From contig NZ_CP121471.1 in assembly GCF_033954835.1 (NCBI RefSeq), positions 62,001-126,000 on the forward strand: 64,000 bases of DNA, read 5' to 3'. Below, piece after piece: positions 9,274-17,943 of the stretch. Source of the stretch: Thiorhodovibrio frisius (GTDB lineage: Bacteria > Pseudomonadota > Gammaproteobacteria > Chromatiales > Chromatiaceae). Within the stretch, counting starts at the first letter, position 1. Every line of letters begins with the position of its first letter. A program made the position numbers and the translations under genes. The notes under the pieces are model-generated. The model was not told the origin of the DNA, searched no databases, and saw only the letters and a list, made by a program, of their open reading frames with translations.

Positions 9274-9823
9274 CCCCGTATCTTTAACCTCTCGACAACC
9301 CAGCTCTGTACCCAACCCGATTACTGCTGTGAGGTTTGTCATGCGGCAATCCACGCCGGGTTATGCAGAAATGCGTCGCCGCAGCCGGACCAACAGCAAC
9401 CATCCTGGATCTCAGTCAGTACCACATCCTGAGTCGCTTCCAAAATAAGGCCATCAACCATGCCCATTAAGCACTACCCGACCCAAATAACCCGACGTAT
9501 TTTCGCTTCTAGTGATTGAACAAACTCTTTAGCTGCGGTATGCTCATCCAGCACTAGAGCCAAATGGTCCGAAAAAAGCCCTAAAGACGAAAGCGCGTTT
9601 ACGCTCGAACGCCATAAAAGCCGACACGCCTTCAAAGACTTAAGGATCAACATATCGAGCAATTTGACCTGTTCCAACCTGATTAAGGCAGGCCCTGCAC
9701 CTAACAAGTCTGTGAGCCAACAGTCTGTGAGCCAAGGCGCCACCAACAGATCAAGCCAGCAGGTCAACAAGCAATTCCAACCCCTCACACCCAAAAGCTC
9801 AGACTACGCGAGGAACCTCAACC
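9274..9823. other. Intergenic region before the DUF4214 gene
   Basis: About 550 bases without a convincing gene. A minus-strand open frame at 9474-9794 has an implausible tryptophan- and leucine-rich product. A direct repeat of tctgtgagccaa occurs around 9708-9735. The end of the region carries gaggaa six bases before the ATG at 9824, an acceptable ribosome binding site. If the promoter at 9245 is real, this is a long 5' untranslated leader. Confidence 0.4.
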
Positions 9824-10855
9824 ATGGCTGATATCACAACCTCCCAAGCAATTGTCGGATTGTACACTGGAATGTACGCGCGTTCCCCCGACAAAGAAGG
9901 TGACGACTTCTGGCTGAACGCCGCACAGAATCAGTTCGGCGCCGGCCCAACTGACAACGTCAAAGATCTCACCTTCATGCGCTCAATCGCCGCGGATTTC
10001 GCCACCTACCCGACCTTCGCGGTCCAGTATCCGGCGGATATGACCGACGACGCGTTCGTGACCGCCATCTACAACAACATCACTGATCGCGATCCCGACG
10101 CCGACGGCCTGGAGTACTGGACCGGGCGCCTTGAAGGCGGCGAGGCTCGGAGCGTGATGATCGCTGACTTCCTCTACGGCACACTCACGGCCGACTACGA
10201 CAGCCCCGCCTTCGCCAACCTAACCCCCGAGCAAAAAGCCGAAGCTCAGGCCGCGCAAGACGTCGCCAACAACAAGGTCAACGTCGGGCAATACTACGTC
10301 GACACCATGGGTGACGCCTCCAACTACCCTGAGTACACCACGGAACCCTTCTGGAATACCGATCCAGCCTCCCCAACCTACGTCGAGGATGCCGCCGCCC
10401 TACAAAAGTACCTGGACGGTTTGCAGGTTTACCAGTACGCCGTTCAGTCCATCGCCGCCGTAACCGAGGATCCCGCGACCGTAGGCACGGCAGAAACCTT
10501 GATCGACGGTTGGGCTGGCGGCGGTGGCGGCGACGTCCTCAACCTCGACACGCTCGACGGCACCATTGATATGCCGGCTGATGTCGCCGCCGTCGACGGG
10601 CAGAAGTTCACCGACTCCGTCGATATTGCAAGCTTCTCCGACATCTCCAACTTTGGCGAAACCAACAGTTTGGAGTTCGGCGGCGTCACCGCCGACGACG
10701 TCAGCGTTTCCGTCGAGGGCGGCGTCACCACCTTCGAGTTCGACAACGGCGGAGGCATTATCTCCACCATCCAGCTTGTTGGCGTCGATGGCTTCTTCAC
10801 CACCGTTGAAGAATTCAACGCGGACCCCAGCTACGGTGATATAACCTTCGCCTAA
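9824..10855 (+). CDS. DUF4214 domain protein, probably secreted/surface
   Basis: A 343-residue acidic protein with no signal peptide. The N-terminal ~130 residues hold two DUF4214-type units. The second, reading YNNITDRDPDADGLEYWTGR at residues ~79-98, shows the D-x-x-G-x-x-Y-W signature; the first is IVGLYTGMYARSPDKEGDDF. DUF4214 repeats are known from large proteins secreted by type I systems and from S-layer-associated proteins. After residue ~230 a Gly-rich linker (GGGGGD) leads to an acidic beta-rich tail ending in GDITFA, plausibly an uncleaved C-terminal secretion signal. It lies in front of the large S-layer-like gene and may be cotranscribed. No type I transporter is nearby. Confidence 0.7.
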   Translation: MADITTSQAIVGLYTGMYARSPDKEGDDFWLNAAQNQFGAGPTDNVKDLTFMRSIAADFATYPTFAVQYPADMTDDAFVTAIYNNITDRDPDADGLEYWTGRLEGGEARSVMIADFLYGTLTADYDSPAFANLTPEQKAEAQAAQDVANNKVNVGQYYVDTMGDASNYPEYTTEPFWNTDPASPTYVEDAAALQKYLDGLQVYQYAVQSIAAVTEDPATVGTAETLIDGWAGGGGGDVLNLDTLDGTIDMPADVAAVDGQKFTDSVDIASFSDISNFGETNSLEFGGVTADDVSVSVEGGVTTFEFDNGGGIISTIQLVGVDGFFTTVEEFNADPSYGDITFA

Positions 10856-11143
10856 GCTCCACCAGCGGCGCCTACCGTGGCCACCTTGGCAGCTTCAGCC
10901 CAAGGCGGTTGAAGCAACAAGTGGCCCCGGTAAGCAGACCCTTTTCGGCGGACAGCATTAGCGCTTCAACCCGATCCACCGCGACTTTTTCTAAATTGAG
11001 AATAGGCTCTCATGAGAAATCCAACGGCCAAGGCCCCAAGACTAGACGCGGTAGAAAATTCCCGATAATCTCTGCTCATGCCGCCATTTTCCTGGGCGGG
11101 CAACAGACAGGCTAAGAAACTCATCGTTTAGGAGAACGACGTA

Positions 11144-14100
11144 ATGGCTAACTTCATAATGAATGAAAATGGTGTCCCGACCGAAGATCCGATCAACATC
11201 GGGGCGGACCAATCCTTTACCTTCTACGGCAGCACCGCCGGCTTTACCGTCAACATCGCCGCCGGCGGCGTGGCCATGGGCCTCGACGCGGGAGTTGCGG
11301 AAATCAATCTCAACGGCCTCGCGTCAACCGACGTGACCATGAAACAAAACGGTACCACCCTCCTCATCCTGGACGGGGAGGGGAACACCATCGTCAGCGT
11401 CGCAGGCGGCACCGGGAAAACCACCATCATCAACTTCGACAACGGCACCACCTTCCTGGAGGTCGGAACCAACGCCGAGGGCAACCAAGGGTTAGACATC
11501 GGTGGCACCAGCCTTCCGTCTGACGGCACCAGCCTTGCAGGCAACGATATTCCCACGCCTGGCGCGCCCATCTCGCTGGAGACCGCACTGGAACAGCAGG
11601 CCGCCGGCACCTTGGCGTCTCCCTACTACATTAGCTCTGGCACCACCTACGATGCCGGCAGCGTCAGCGTCGCCGACGCCGGCGCCACCTACGGCGATGT
11701 CGAGACCGTCCTTGCCGGCGCCGCCAATAGCGCCAAGCTGAGCATCGACAGCCTGTTTGTCTGGTCGATCGAAGATACCGGAACCAACATCGCCGCGGCC
11801 ATTGACGAGCCGACCGTGACTGGCGCCAAGGGCGTAACGCTCTCCGCGGCCGCCACCGTCGAGCAGGCCACGGCCATCACAGCGCTGGAGAACTTTGAGG
11901 GCACCTACAAGCTGGCGGATACCGGAGCCAACATCTTGGCCGCCGAGACTACCGTACTTGAAGGGGCCGAGTCTTTTGCGCTGACCGATCCTGCTGGCAC
12001 CGTTTTCAGTGTCACGCCCGACGAGCAAACCACGCTCGAACAAGCAACAAACGCAAGCGATTACAAAATCGGCGTGGCTGGTGGCGACTTCGACCTCACC
12101 ACTGGCATGGATTGGGTTGGCCCCAGCGCGCCAGCAGACCCAGACGCGTACAACCAAGTGTCATTGTCGTCGGCCGACAATGACACGATCAACGGTGTCT
12201 CCTCCTTTGTTTCCACAGAGAAAACGCTGAACGCCGACGACCAGATCGACGGCGGCGCGGGTGATGACACCCTCAATGTCGAGCTCAAAGGCAGTTTCGA
12301 TGGCTTTTCGGAAGAGGGCTTCCTGAAGAATGTCGAAACCGTCAAGCTAACCAACGCTGGCGGTAGCGGAATTAACTTCGCGGCCAAGGGCGTAGAAGGC
12401 GTCACTAACTACATCGTCGATGGGTCAGTGAATCTGTCCGACATTGGCACGCTGGGTTCCAATGTCAGCTACACCGACGTCGCCTCAGGTACCCTAACCA
12501 TTGGATACGCCACCGATGTCACCAAGGGCACCAATGACACCCAAGACATCCAGGTCAGCAATGTTGGCACTGTCGAGTCAACCGGCGTGGCGGAACAGGC
12601 AGTCACCATCAACGCCGATGGGATTGAAAATCTGAACATCAACGCCATGGGCGATAACGTTGTTGCGCTCGGCAAGGACTCCGCCAAGTCTGTTGTCGTC
12701 GATGGCGGCAGTTCGCTGAAGATGACCGACGTTGGTACAGGCCTAACGAGCTTCGACGGCACCAACATGTCTGGGCCCTTGGATATCGACTTCAGCGAAG
12801 CGACGGGTGTTAAGACCGTCAACGGCGGCTCCGGCGACGATACATTCCGAGCTAAACAAGGCGACTTTGCAGCCGACGTGACAATCAACGGCCAAGGTGG
12901 CGACGATACGCTCGTTTTCGATGGCAGCATCGGCACCGTGCAATTTCAGATGTCCGGCGTCGAATCCGTTCAGTTTGGCGGGACGGGAAATGCTAAATCC
13001 ACTTTTTCCGCAAAAACGACCACTGGATTGCAACAAGTCGTGATGCAAGATGGTACGAATTTAGAGGTCGATGTTGCGACCTTGGGCGCCACGGGGATGG
13101 AGCTGAATCTACAGAAAGATGCAGGAGGCAAGGTGTCGCTCGATAATGCCGGCACGACCACTCTCAATGTGACGGGTGGGACGTCGGAGACGGAAACAGT
13201 GGCGACGACTAACGTCACGCTGACAAAGTCCGCCAGCGTCGATATGACCGTGGATCAATATAGTGGATTTGAAGGTGACCTGAAAGCAAACGAAGCGCAG
13301 GCTGTCACTGTGTCCGCTGCCGGTGACACGAAGTTTACAGGAGACAGTGTATTCACCAAGGCTCAGTCGTTGACAGTTGACGCCGCGGGCACATTCGATG
13401 CGAGTGCGGCCGAGTTCGGGGCCATGGCTAATCTGACCCTGGCCGGCCTCGGCGGCAGCGCAAAGCTGGGTGACATTGGTAAGGAGTCGCTCGGTTACGG
13501 CATCGGCGCCTCCGTTTCGGGCTTGTCAGAAGGAGTTGTCATTGGCAGCATCAAAACGGGTGATGACCAGGATGTCACGCTGAACCTTAATGGTGCTCAG
13601 GGTGATGTTCTGGTCGGGATGGATACTGCAGCAGCCCAACCAACTCCAGATCCAGCTGACTCGGTAATCACTGGCAAGGCCGTTACTGTCAATGCGGCTG
13701 GTGCACTGGGAACCGTTGACATCGTCAAGTATCTTGGAAACCCTGGCGTACAGGCTAATCAAAGTGTTCGAACTGACGCCATCGATGCTGAGACCGTGAC
13801 TTTCACCGGGTCTGAGCTATTCGCAAACAGCGTCGGCGCAAAGGTGACCAAGGCCGCGACTATGACGGGCGGCAACGAAGATGACGTATTCGTGATGACC
13901 TCCGCCGCCGCTGAAGACTCGACTGTCACGATCAGCTTGACGGGCGGTCTTGGCAATGATCTATTCCTCGGAGGCGATGACGCTACCGACCCGGCTGGTA
14001 AGACGAAGATCACCATTACTGACTTTAACCAAGGTGATCAGACAAACCAAAGCCTCGCCACCAAAGTGGTTAATTACACCAATGCCGAAACAGAGGGCAC

Positions 14101-14416
14101 GCCGCAAGGTGCGGATGAAGCTGCTGCCTTCTTGGTCAGTGCCGGTGTATCTGGGGCCACTGCCTCCAACATTGAGTTGGTTGATGCAGAGGTTAATGGT
14201 AATTCTATCGACGCTATCCTGTACAATGGCAATACCTACTTTGCTCTTAATGATGGTAGTGGTACTACAGGAACCGACGACAACAGCTTCGACAACGGTG
14301 ATACGCTGGTGACATTGACTGGAGTCTCACTCACAGCGGACCAGATCGAGGGTGACGGTGCGAACATACCCGCTTTCTTCGGGTATGTGGATCCTGATCC
14401 TGTTGCCGCGGCCTAA
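11144..14416 (+). CDS. Large acidic RTX/S-layer-like surface protein
   Basis: A 1090-residue protein rich in Gly, Ala, Thr, Asp and Val, and apparently free of cysteine. It has no N-terminal signal peptide. Several degenerate RTX-like calcium-binding motifs are visible: GGAGDDTLNV (~375), GGSGDDTFRA (~564), GQGGDDTLVF (~583), and GGNEDDVFVM plus GGLGNDLFLGGDDA near 907-950. The rest is repetitive beta-strand sequence with TL/TV alternation, like beta-helix or S-layer proteins such as RsaA. Secretion by a type I system using a C-terminal signal is the usual route for this type. The start ATG has AGGAG eleven bases upstream. The ~290-base gap from the DUF4214 gene shows no terminator, so the two may share a transcript. 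Confidence 0.75.
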   Translation: MANFIMNENGVPTEDPINIGADQSFTFYGSTAGFTVNIAAGGVAMGLDAGVAEINLNGLASTDVTMKQNGTTLLILDGEGNTIVSVAGGTGKTTIINFDNGTTFLEVGTNAEGNQGLDIGGTSLPSDGTSLAGNDIPTPGAPISLETALEQQAAGTLASPYYISSGTTYDAGSVSVADAGATYGDVETVLAGAANSAKLSIDSLFVWSIEDTGTNIAAAIDEPTVTGAKGVTLSAAATVEQATAITALENFEGTYKLADTGANILAAETTVLEGAESFALTDPAGTVFSVTPDEQTTLEQATNASDYKIGVAGGDFDLTTGMDWVGPSAPADPDAYNQVSLSSADNDTINGVSSFVSTEKTLNADDQIDGGAGDDTLNVELKGSFDGFSEEGFLKNVETVKLTNAGGSGINFAAKGVEGVTNYIVDGSVNLSDIGTLGSNVSYTDVASGTLTIGYATDVTKGTNDTQDIQVSNVGTVESTGVAEQAVTINADGIENLNINAMGDNVVALGKDSAKSVVVDGGSSLKMTDVGTGLTSFDGTNMSGPLDIDFSEATGVKTVNGGSGDDTFRAKQGDFAADVTINGQGGDDTLVFDGSIGTVQFQMSGVESVQFGGTGNAKSTFSAKTTTGLQQVVMQDGTNLEVDVATLGATGMELNLQKDAGGKVSLDNAGTTTLNVTGGTSETETVATTNVTLTKSASVDMTVDQYSGFEGDLKANEAQAVTVSAAGDTKFTGDSVFTKAQSLTVDAAGTFDASAAEFGAMANLTLAGLGGSAKLGDIGKESLGYGIGASVSGLSEGVVIGSIKTGDDQDVTLNLNGAQGDVLVGMDTAAAQPTPDPADSVITGKAVTVNAAGALGTVDIVKYLGNPGVQANQSVRTDAIDAETVTFTGSELFANSVGAKVTKAATMTGGNEDDVFVMTSAAAEDSTVTISLTGGLGNDLFLGGDDATDPAGKTKITITDFNQGDQTNQSLATKVVNYTNAETEGTPQGADEAAAFLVSAGVSGATASNIELVDAEVNGNSIDAILYNGNTYFALNDGSGTTGTDDNSFDNGDTLVTLTGVSLTADQIEGDGANIPAFFGYVDPDPVAAA

Positions 14417-14534
14417 ATCTAAGACCTATCAGCAAAGGAAGGTATCAGCAAAGGAGTCAAGTTCGAATTAATATTTGAGCCAATTCCCCTAGCTAGCTGA
14501 CCTCACGGGCAAGGACGCCCGCGATCCCACATTC

Positions 14535-14568
14535 AACCCCGCCTCCGTCTTTACGGGGCGGGGTTTTT
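14535..14568 (+). terminator. Rho-independent terminator, preceded by a GGGC hairpin
   Basis: Stem CCCCGCCTCCGT / ACGGGGCGGGG (one bulge) with loop CTTT, then TTTTT. Just upstream, cgggcaaggacgcccg at 14508-14523 forms a second small hairpin. It ends transcription after the S-layer-like gene, or of a small RNA. Confidence 0.85.
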
Positions 14569-14607
14569 CGTTATGGACTGGTGTTGCACCTTGATGGGGA
14601 TCACATT

Positions 14608-14848
14608 ATGACGACGATCACCTTTGATACACATGAATTTGTTAAAAAAGCTGCAATCTGTGGGATTTTCGCAAGAACAAGCCGAAGTGTTTGCTGCTGA
14701 ACATCGGCGAATCATTGAAGATTCTTTAGTAACGAAAGAGCATCTTGATAGGCGCTTGCGAGAACTCGAATCTCGTTTGATCATTAAAATGGGTGCCATG
14801 ATGATGGCCGCCGTCATTGCCATTGCAGCACTGGTGAAGTTCCTTTAG
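14608..14848 (+). pseudogene. DUF1640-type coiled-coil membrane protein, frameshifted (copy 1)
   Basis: ATG 14608 begins MTTITFDTHEFVKK, matching the intact paralogue at 15978 (MTTITSDTLKFVEK), but the frame is lost right after the A run at 14644-14649. The rest of the family sequence continues in another frame as LQSVGFSQEQAEVFAAEHRR to the stop at 14848. Relative to a continuous frame there is one extra base. The body has a coiled-coil stretch (KEHLDRRLRELESRLI) and one C-terminal membrane segment of ~18 residues, as in bacterial DUF1640 proteins. Translation could still begin at the TTG at 14624 or ATG at 14633 and give a protein lacking about nine residues, so it may remain functional. 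A sequencing error in the homopolymer is the other explanation. Confidence 0.7.
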
Positions 14849-15010
14849 AAAGCCTAAATTGAGCTCATCCCGTTGCCTCGATTGGGCATTTCAGACAAGC
14901 TAGACCACATCATCCAGAATCGAGCATGCCGGGTTGTTGGGGGCTTTTGTTCAGGACGAAGGTCGCAATAGTGATGTCGGCGCGAGCAGTTGATCGGTAG
15001 GTCTGTTAGG

Positions 15011-15220
15011 ATGGATGGGATGAACAAAGCGCAACTGAAACATATCGCCGCTGCCTTGCATGCCATTGCCCTGGCGCAGTTCGCAGTCTTCGGTTATACC
15101 GGTCTCATCGCGCAGCCGGTCGCCTGGGTGCAGCTTGTGCTTTCGATTCTGGGATTTGTGAATATCGAATTCGTAGCGGTCTGGGTGCTATCCTTTGTTC
15201 GCGACTTGGAGGGCGAATGA
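15011..15220 (+). CDS. Small two-segment membrane protein
   Basis: A product of 69 residues from ATG 15011 (or 66 from ATG 15020; the frame is open from 14990). It has two hydrophobic segments, roughly ALHAIALAQFAVFGYTGLI and WVQLVLSILGFVNIEFVAVW, separated by a short QPVA turn, with a charged RDLEGE tail. The family is unknown to me. Its stop overlaps the next tiny gene (ATGA), which points to a coupled pair of small inner-membrane proteins. The pair lies between the two copies of the duplicated DUF1640 block. Confidence 0.6.
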   Translation: MDGMNKAQLKHIAAALHAIALAQFAVFGYTGLIAQPVAWVQLVLSILGFVNIEFVAVWVLSFVRDLEGE

Positions 15221-15321
15221 TGAGCAGCGCAGTGATGGTGCTTTTACTGCTGTTGGTACTGGTGAATCTGATCGGCGGTGGACTGATTTACTATCTCAGG
15301 CATCATCCACCGAACAACTGA
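15217..15321 (+). CDS. Very small single-span membrane protein
   Basis: Thirty-four residues from ATG 15217 (33 from ATG 15220). A hydrophobic core VMVLLLLLVLVNLIGGGLIY spans residues ~6-25, followed by a basic/His tail YLRHHPPNN. It starts inside the stop codon of the preceding small membrane protein gene. It could be a subunit, a regulator of its neighbour or a toxin-like hydrophobic peptide; the sequence does not decide. Confidence 0.5.
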   Translation: MMSSAVMVLLLLLVLVNLIGGGLIYYLRHHPPNN

Positions 15322-15443
15322 TTCGCCCGACGAAATCTAGCTAAAGGAGCTAAAGAGCTAAAGGGGTCAGGCTCGAATTAATTCTCGAGCCAATACCCTA
15401 GCTAGCTGACCTCACGGGCAAGGACGCCCGCGACCCAACATTC

Positions 15444-15477
15444 AACCCCGCCTCCGTCTTTACGGGGCGGGGTTTTT
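15444..15477 (+). terminator. Rho-independent terminator (copy 2)
   Basis: Same stem and CTTT loop as at 14535-14568, followed by TTTTT, with the cgggcaaggacgcccg hairpin at 15416-15431 just upstream. It follows the two small membrane protein genes and would end their transcript. Confidence 0.85.
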
Positions 15478-15516
15478 CGTTTTTAAATGGTGTTGCACCT
15501 TGATGGGGCTCACATT

Positions 15517-15761
15517 ATTACGACGATCACCTTTGATACACATGAATTTGTAAAAAACTTCAACTTGTGGGATTTTCGCAAGAACAAGCCGAAGTGCTTG
15601 CTGCTGAACATCGGCGAATCATTGAGGATTCTTTAGCAACGAAAAATTATCTGGATATGCGCTTGCGAGAACTTGAATATCGTTTGATCATTAAAATGGG
15701 CGCCATGTTGATGGCTGCTGTCATTGCATTTGCAACACTGGTGAAGCTCCTTTGGTGCTGA
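15517..15761 (+). pseudogene. DUF1640-type gene, start codon lost and frameshifted (copy 2)
   Basis: The position matching the ATG of copy 1 is ATT at 15517. The encoded TTITFDTHEFVK then loses frame in the A run at ~15553-15558, here one base short. The family sequence resumes as VGFSQEQAEVLAAEHRR and runs to 15761 with the same coiled coil and C-terminal membrane segment (MLMAAVIAFATLVKLL). With both a lost start and a frameshift, this copy is most likely dead. Confidence 0.75.
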
Positions 15762-15889
15762 AGCAATTGGGATTGTAATGGCCTGATCCCGGGACTCCGC
15801 CGGGATCTGAGACCAGGGGATTATGGGGACATACTTAATTCCCGCCTGGCACTCTGACCCGTAGGGCAAGGACGCCCGCACCCAAGTTC

Positions 15890-15925
15890 AACCCCGCTCC
15901 CGTTCATGCAGAGCGGGGTTTTTTG
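15890..15925 (+). terminator. Rho-independent terminator (copy 3, diverged)
   Basis: Stem AACCCCGCT / AGCGGGGTT with an internal CCCGTTCATGCAG loop, then six T. As in the other copies it is preceded by a gggcaaggacgccc hairpin (15864-15877) and followed within 60 bases by a DUF1640 gene. Confidence 0.8.
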
Positions 15926-15977
15926 TTTGGGCGTGTGATATTCTTGTCAGAGATGCACCGAAATAACAGCAGCACCC

Positions 15978-16226
15978 ATGACCACCATTACCTCTGATAC
16001 CCTAAAATTTGTTGAAAAACTTAAATCTGCAGGCATTGCTGAAGAACATGCCAATGCAGAGGCAGAAGCACTGGTCAGTGCATTTTCCGAAGCGATGGAT
16101 GCGCAACTTGCCACCAAGGCTGACATCAACCGCTTAGAGCGTGAGCTGCTGGTTGTGAAATGGATGGTTGGTTTGGTATTAGGAGGCATTGTGACGCTGA
16201 TGTTAAGAGCATTTTTCCCAACGTAA
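15978..16226 (+). CDS. DUF1640-type coiled-coil membrane protein, intact (copy 3)
   Basis: An 82-residue protein beginning MTTITSDTLKFVEKL, with a helical region KADINRLERELLVVK predicted to form a coiled coil and one C-terminal membrane segment MVGLVLGGIVTLMLRAFF. The architecture is that of bacterial DUF1640/CCDC90-like proteins, whose role is not established. It is the only one of three local paralogues with an intact start and frame. It has diverged from the other two, which are close to each other, so it is an older copy. Confidence 0.75.
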   Translation: MTTITSDTLKFVEKLKSAGIAEEHANAEAEALVSAFSEAMDAQLATKADINRLERELLVVKWMVGLVLGGIVTLMLRAFFPT

Positions 16227-16258
16227 CTGTTCTAAAGGGTTTGCTAAAGATTGCTAAA

Positions 16259-16308
16259 GGGGTCAGTGCGGCCTGGCAAGGCCGCGTGTTCTAGCGGGTT
16301 AGAGTCCC
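16259..16308 (+). repeat. 5' fragment of a group II intron with its exon junction
   Basis: Fifty bases identical to 61976-62025, covering ggggtca followed by the first ~43 bases of the intron (GTGCGGCC...). After 16308 the sequences diverge and no reverse transcriptase or domain V is found, so this is a truncated or different intron. It lies upstream of kpsS. Confidence 0.75.
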
Positions 16309-16562
16309 TTCCGGGGAATCGAGAGAAGGGAGTGCGCCTACCTAGATCAGTGCCGATGACCAAGAACCAGAAATGACGACAAGAAAATGGTGCAGACCGT
16401 CGTGCAGAATGCTATCCTCGTACCGGACTTAATAGGCTCGGCGCTAGCTGCGATGGGCGGCTGCACAGGGGGAGGGCCAACCCTTCCTGAGCCCCAGTGG
16501 GGAACAGGCCGGACGTGTCTGCTGACAATGGACGTATCAACCAGAAACGAGGAACTGAAAAC

Positions 16563-17930
16563 GTGCTGTCAGCCTTTGCCGGTCAACGGGTATTGCTGCT
16601 ACAGGGACCGATGGGGCCTTTTTTCTGGCGGTTGAGGCTGGATTTGGAAGCCGCGGGCGCGGAAGTTTTTAAAATCAATTTTTGCCCCGGAGATCGGCTC
16701 TATTATCCAAACGACGCGATCGACTATCGCGGCACGCTGGAGGATTGGCCGAACTACCTGAGCCGCCTGCTGGCGCGCCTTGATGTGGACGCGGTCTTCT
16801 TGTTTGGCGATTGCCGGCATTACCACTTGGGGGTGCCCGATGTGATCCGCTGGCAGCGGGCCGTTTTGTATGTGTTTGAAGAAGGTTATCTGCGCCCGGA
16901 TTTCATCACGGTGGAAAAAGGCGGGGTGAACAACTTCTCTTCCCTGTCGCGTGATCCCGCCTTTTACCGCGGCCATGTGCCCAGGGCGCCGGTTGAGCCT
17001 CCGCCGCGCAAGGTGAAGAATGGCTTTTCCCGCGCGGCCTTTCATGCCGTCGTTTATGCCTTGGCGAATGCGGCGATGGGTTGGCGTTTTCCGCATTATG
17101 TGCATCATCGCTCACTCTCACCCATCCCCCAAGCCTTCTACTGGCTACGCGCCGGGTGGCGAAAGCATTATTTCGGGTGGCGCGAGCGACCGCTCGCCAA
17201 GCGTCTGACGGGCGCATTGAGCAAGCGTTATTTCATCGCGCCGCTACAAACCCATAATGACGCGCAAATTAGTATTCACTCGGATTTCTCGAGTATCGAG
17301 GAATTCATCGAGCAAGTTCTGGTGTCCTTCAGTCGGGGGGCTGCGCCGGATCATTTCCTGGTGTTCAAGCATCATCCGCTTGATCGCGGCTATCGCGAAT
17401 ATGGCCGATTTATCGCGCGGCGCGCGGCCAAGTATGGCTTGCAGGGCCGCGTGCTCTATGTGCATGATGTTCACCTCCCGGACCTGCTCAATCATACCCT
17501 TGGCTGTGTTGTGATTAACAGCACGGTCGGGCTGTCGTCCATTCTCCACAAAGCGCCCTTGTGCGTGCTTGGTACGCCGATTTATGACATGCCAGGCCTA
17601 ACCTTCCAAGGCAAGCTGGATGACTTTTGGGGCGACCCCGGCACGGTGGATTATGATCTGTACATTCGCTTTCGCAGTTGGTTGCGCGCTCACAATCAAG
17701 CCAATGGCAACTTTTATCGGCCTTTGCCCGATGTGAATAACCACACGGGTGTGATTTGGCCGCCGGAGCTGGAGTTCGATTGGGGCTTGGACAGCATTCC
17801 CAAGCACGCCCTGCCCCGAGTGGTGGCGGGGTCCGCCTCGCGCGCCGTGCCGAGTGGGACTGGCGCCGCGCGGGTCACTCCGGTGGCGCGAGGGAATTTA
17901 GCGTCGCTAGAGGTTGGGTCCGAGCTGTAA
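16563..17930 (+). CDS. kpsS: Capsular polysaccharide export/biosynthesis protein KpsS (Kdo transferase)
   Basis: A 455-residue protein of the KpsS family, which with KpsC adds the poly-Kdo linker to lysophosphatidylglycerol in group 2 capsules. Seen here: LLLQGPMGPFFWRL near the start, FFxLG-like LFGDCRHYH, FEEGYLRPDFITVE at ~104-117, and the C-terminal Kdo-transferase features HSDFSSIEEFIEQVL, FKHHPLDRGY and INSTVGLSSI. The frame is open from GTG 16497; I prefer GTG 16563 because GAGGA lies ~11 bases upstream and the family sequence begins there. The 5' flank holds a group II intron fragment, so the original upstream region may have been disrupted. It acts on the cytoplasmic face of the inner membrane. 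Confidence 0.9.
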   Translation: MLSAFAGQRVLLLQGPMGPFFWRLRLDLEAAGAEVFKINFCPGDRLYYPNDAIDYRGTLEDWPNYLSRLLARLDVDAVFLFGDCRHYHLGVPDVIRWQRAVLYVFEEGYLRPDFITVEKGGVNNFSSLSRDPAFYRGHVPRAPVEPPPRKVKNGFSRAAFHAVVYALANAAMGWRFPHYVHHRSLSPIPQAFYWLRAGWRKHYFGWRERPLAKRLTGALSKRYFIAPLQTHNDAQISIHSDFSSIEEFIEQVLVSFSRGAAPDHFLVFKHHPLDRGYREYGRFIARRAAKYGLQGRVLYVHDVHLPDLLNHTLGCVVINSTVGLSSILHKAPLCVLGTPIYDMPGLTFQGKLDDFWGDPGTVDYDLYIRFRSWLRAHNQANGNFYRPLPDVNNHTGVIWPPELEFDWGLDSIPKHALPRVVAGSASRAVPSGTGAARVTPVARGNLASLEVGSEL

Positions 17931-17943
17931 AGCGTCCCCTGGC

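Larger units (their letters stand above)
14451..14848 (+). repeat. Segmental duplication, copy 1
   Basis: About 400 bases that recur with a few substitutions and indels at 15361-15761. Each copy contains in order a REP-like motif (aaaggrgtcarg, then tcgaatta), a short GGGC/GCCC hairpin, a rho-independent terminator and a DUF1640 gene. Confidence 0.9.
15361..15761 (+). repeat. Segmental duplication, copy 2
   Basis: Second copy of the block at 14451-14848, in the same order: REP-like motif at 15361-15391, GGGC hairpin, terminator, DUF1640 gene. Differences are scattered point changes and single-base indels. Confidence 0.9.

Noticed and set aside
9474-9794. Minus-strand open frame of 106 codons
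   Set aside because: Trp/Leu-rich product without motif or ribosome site; partly created by a direct repeat.
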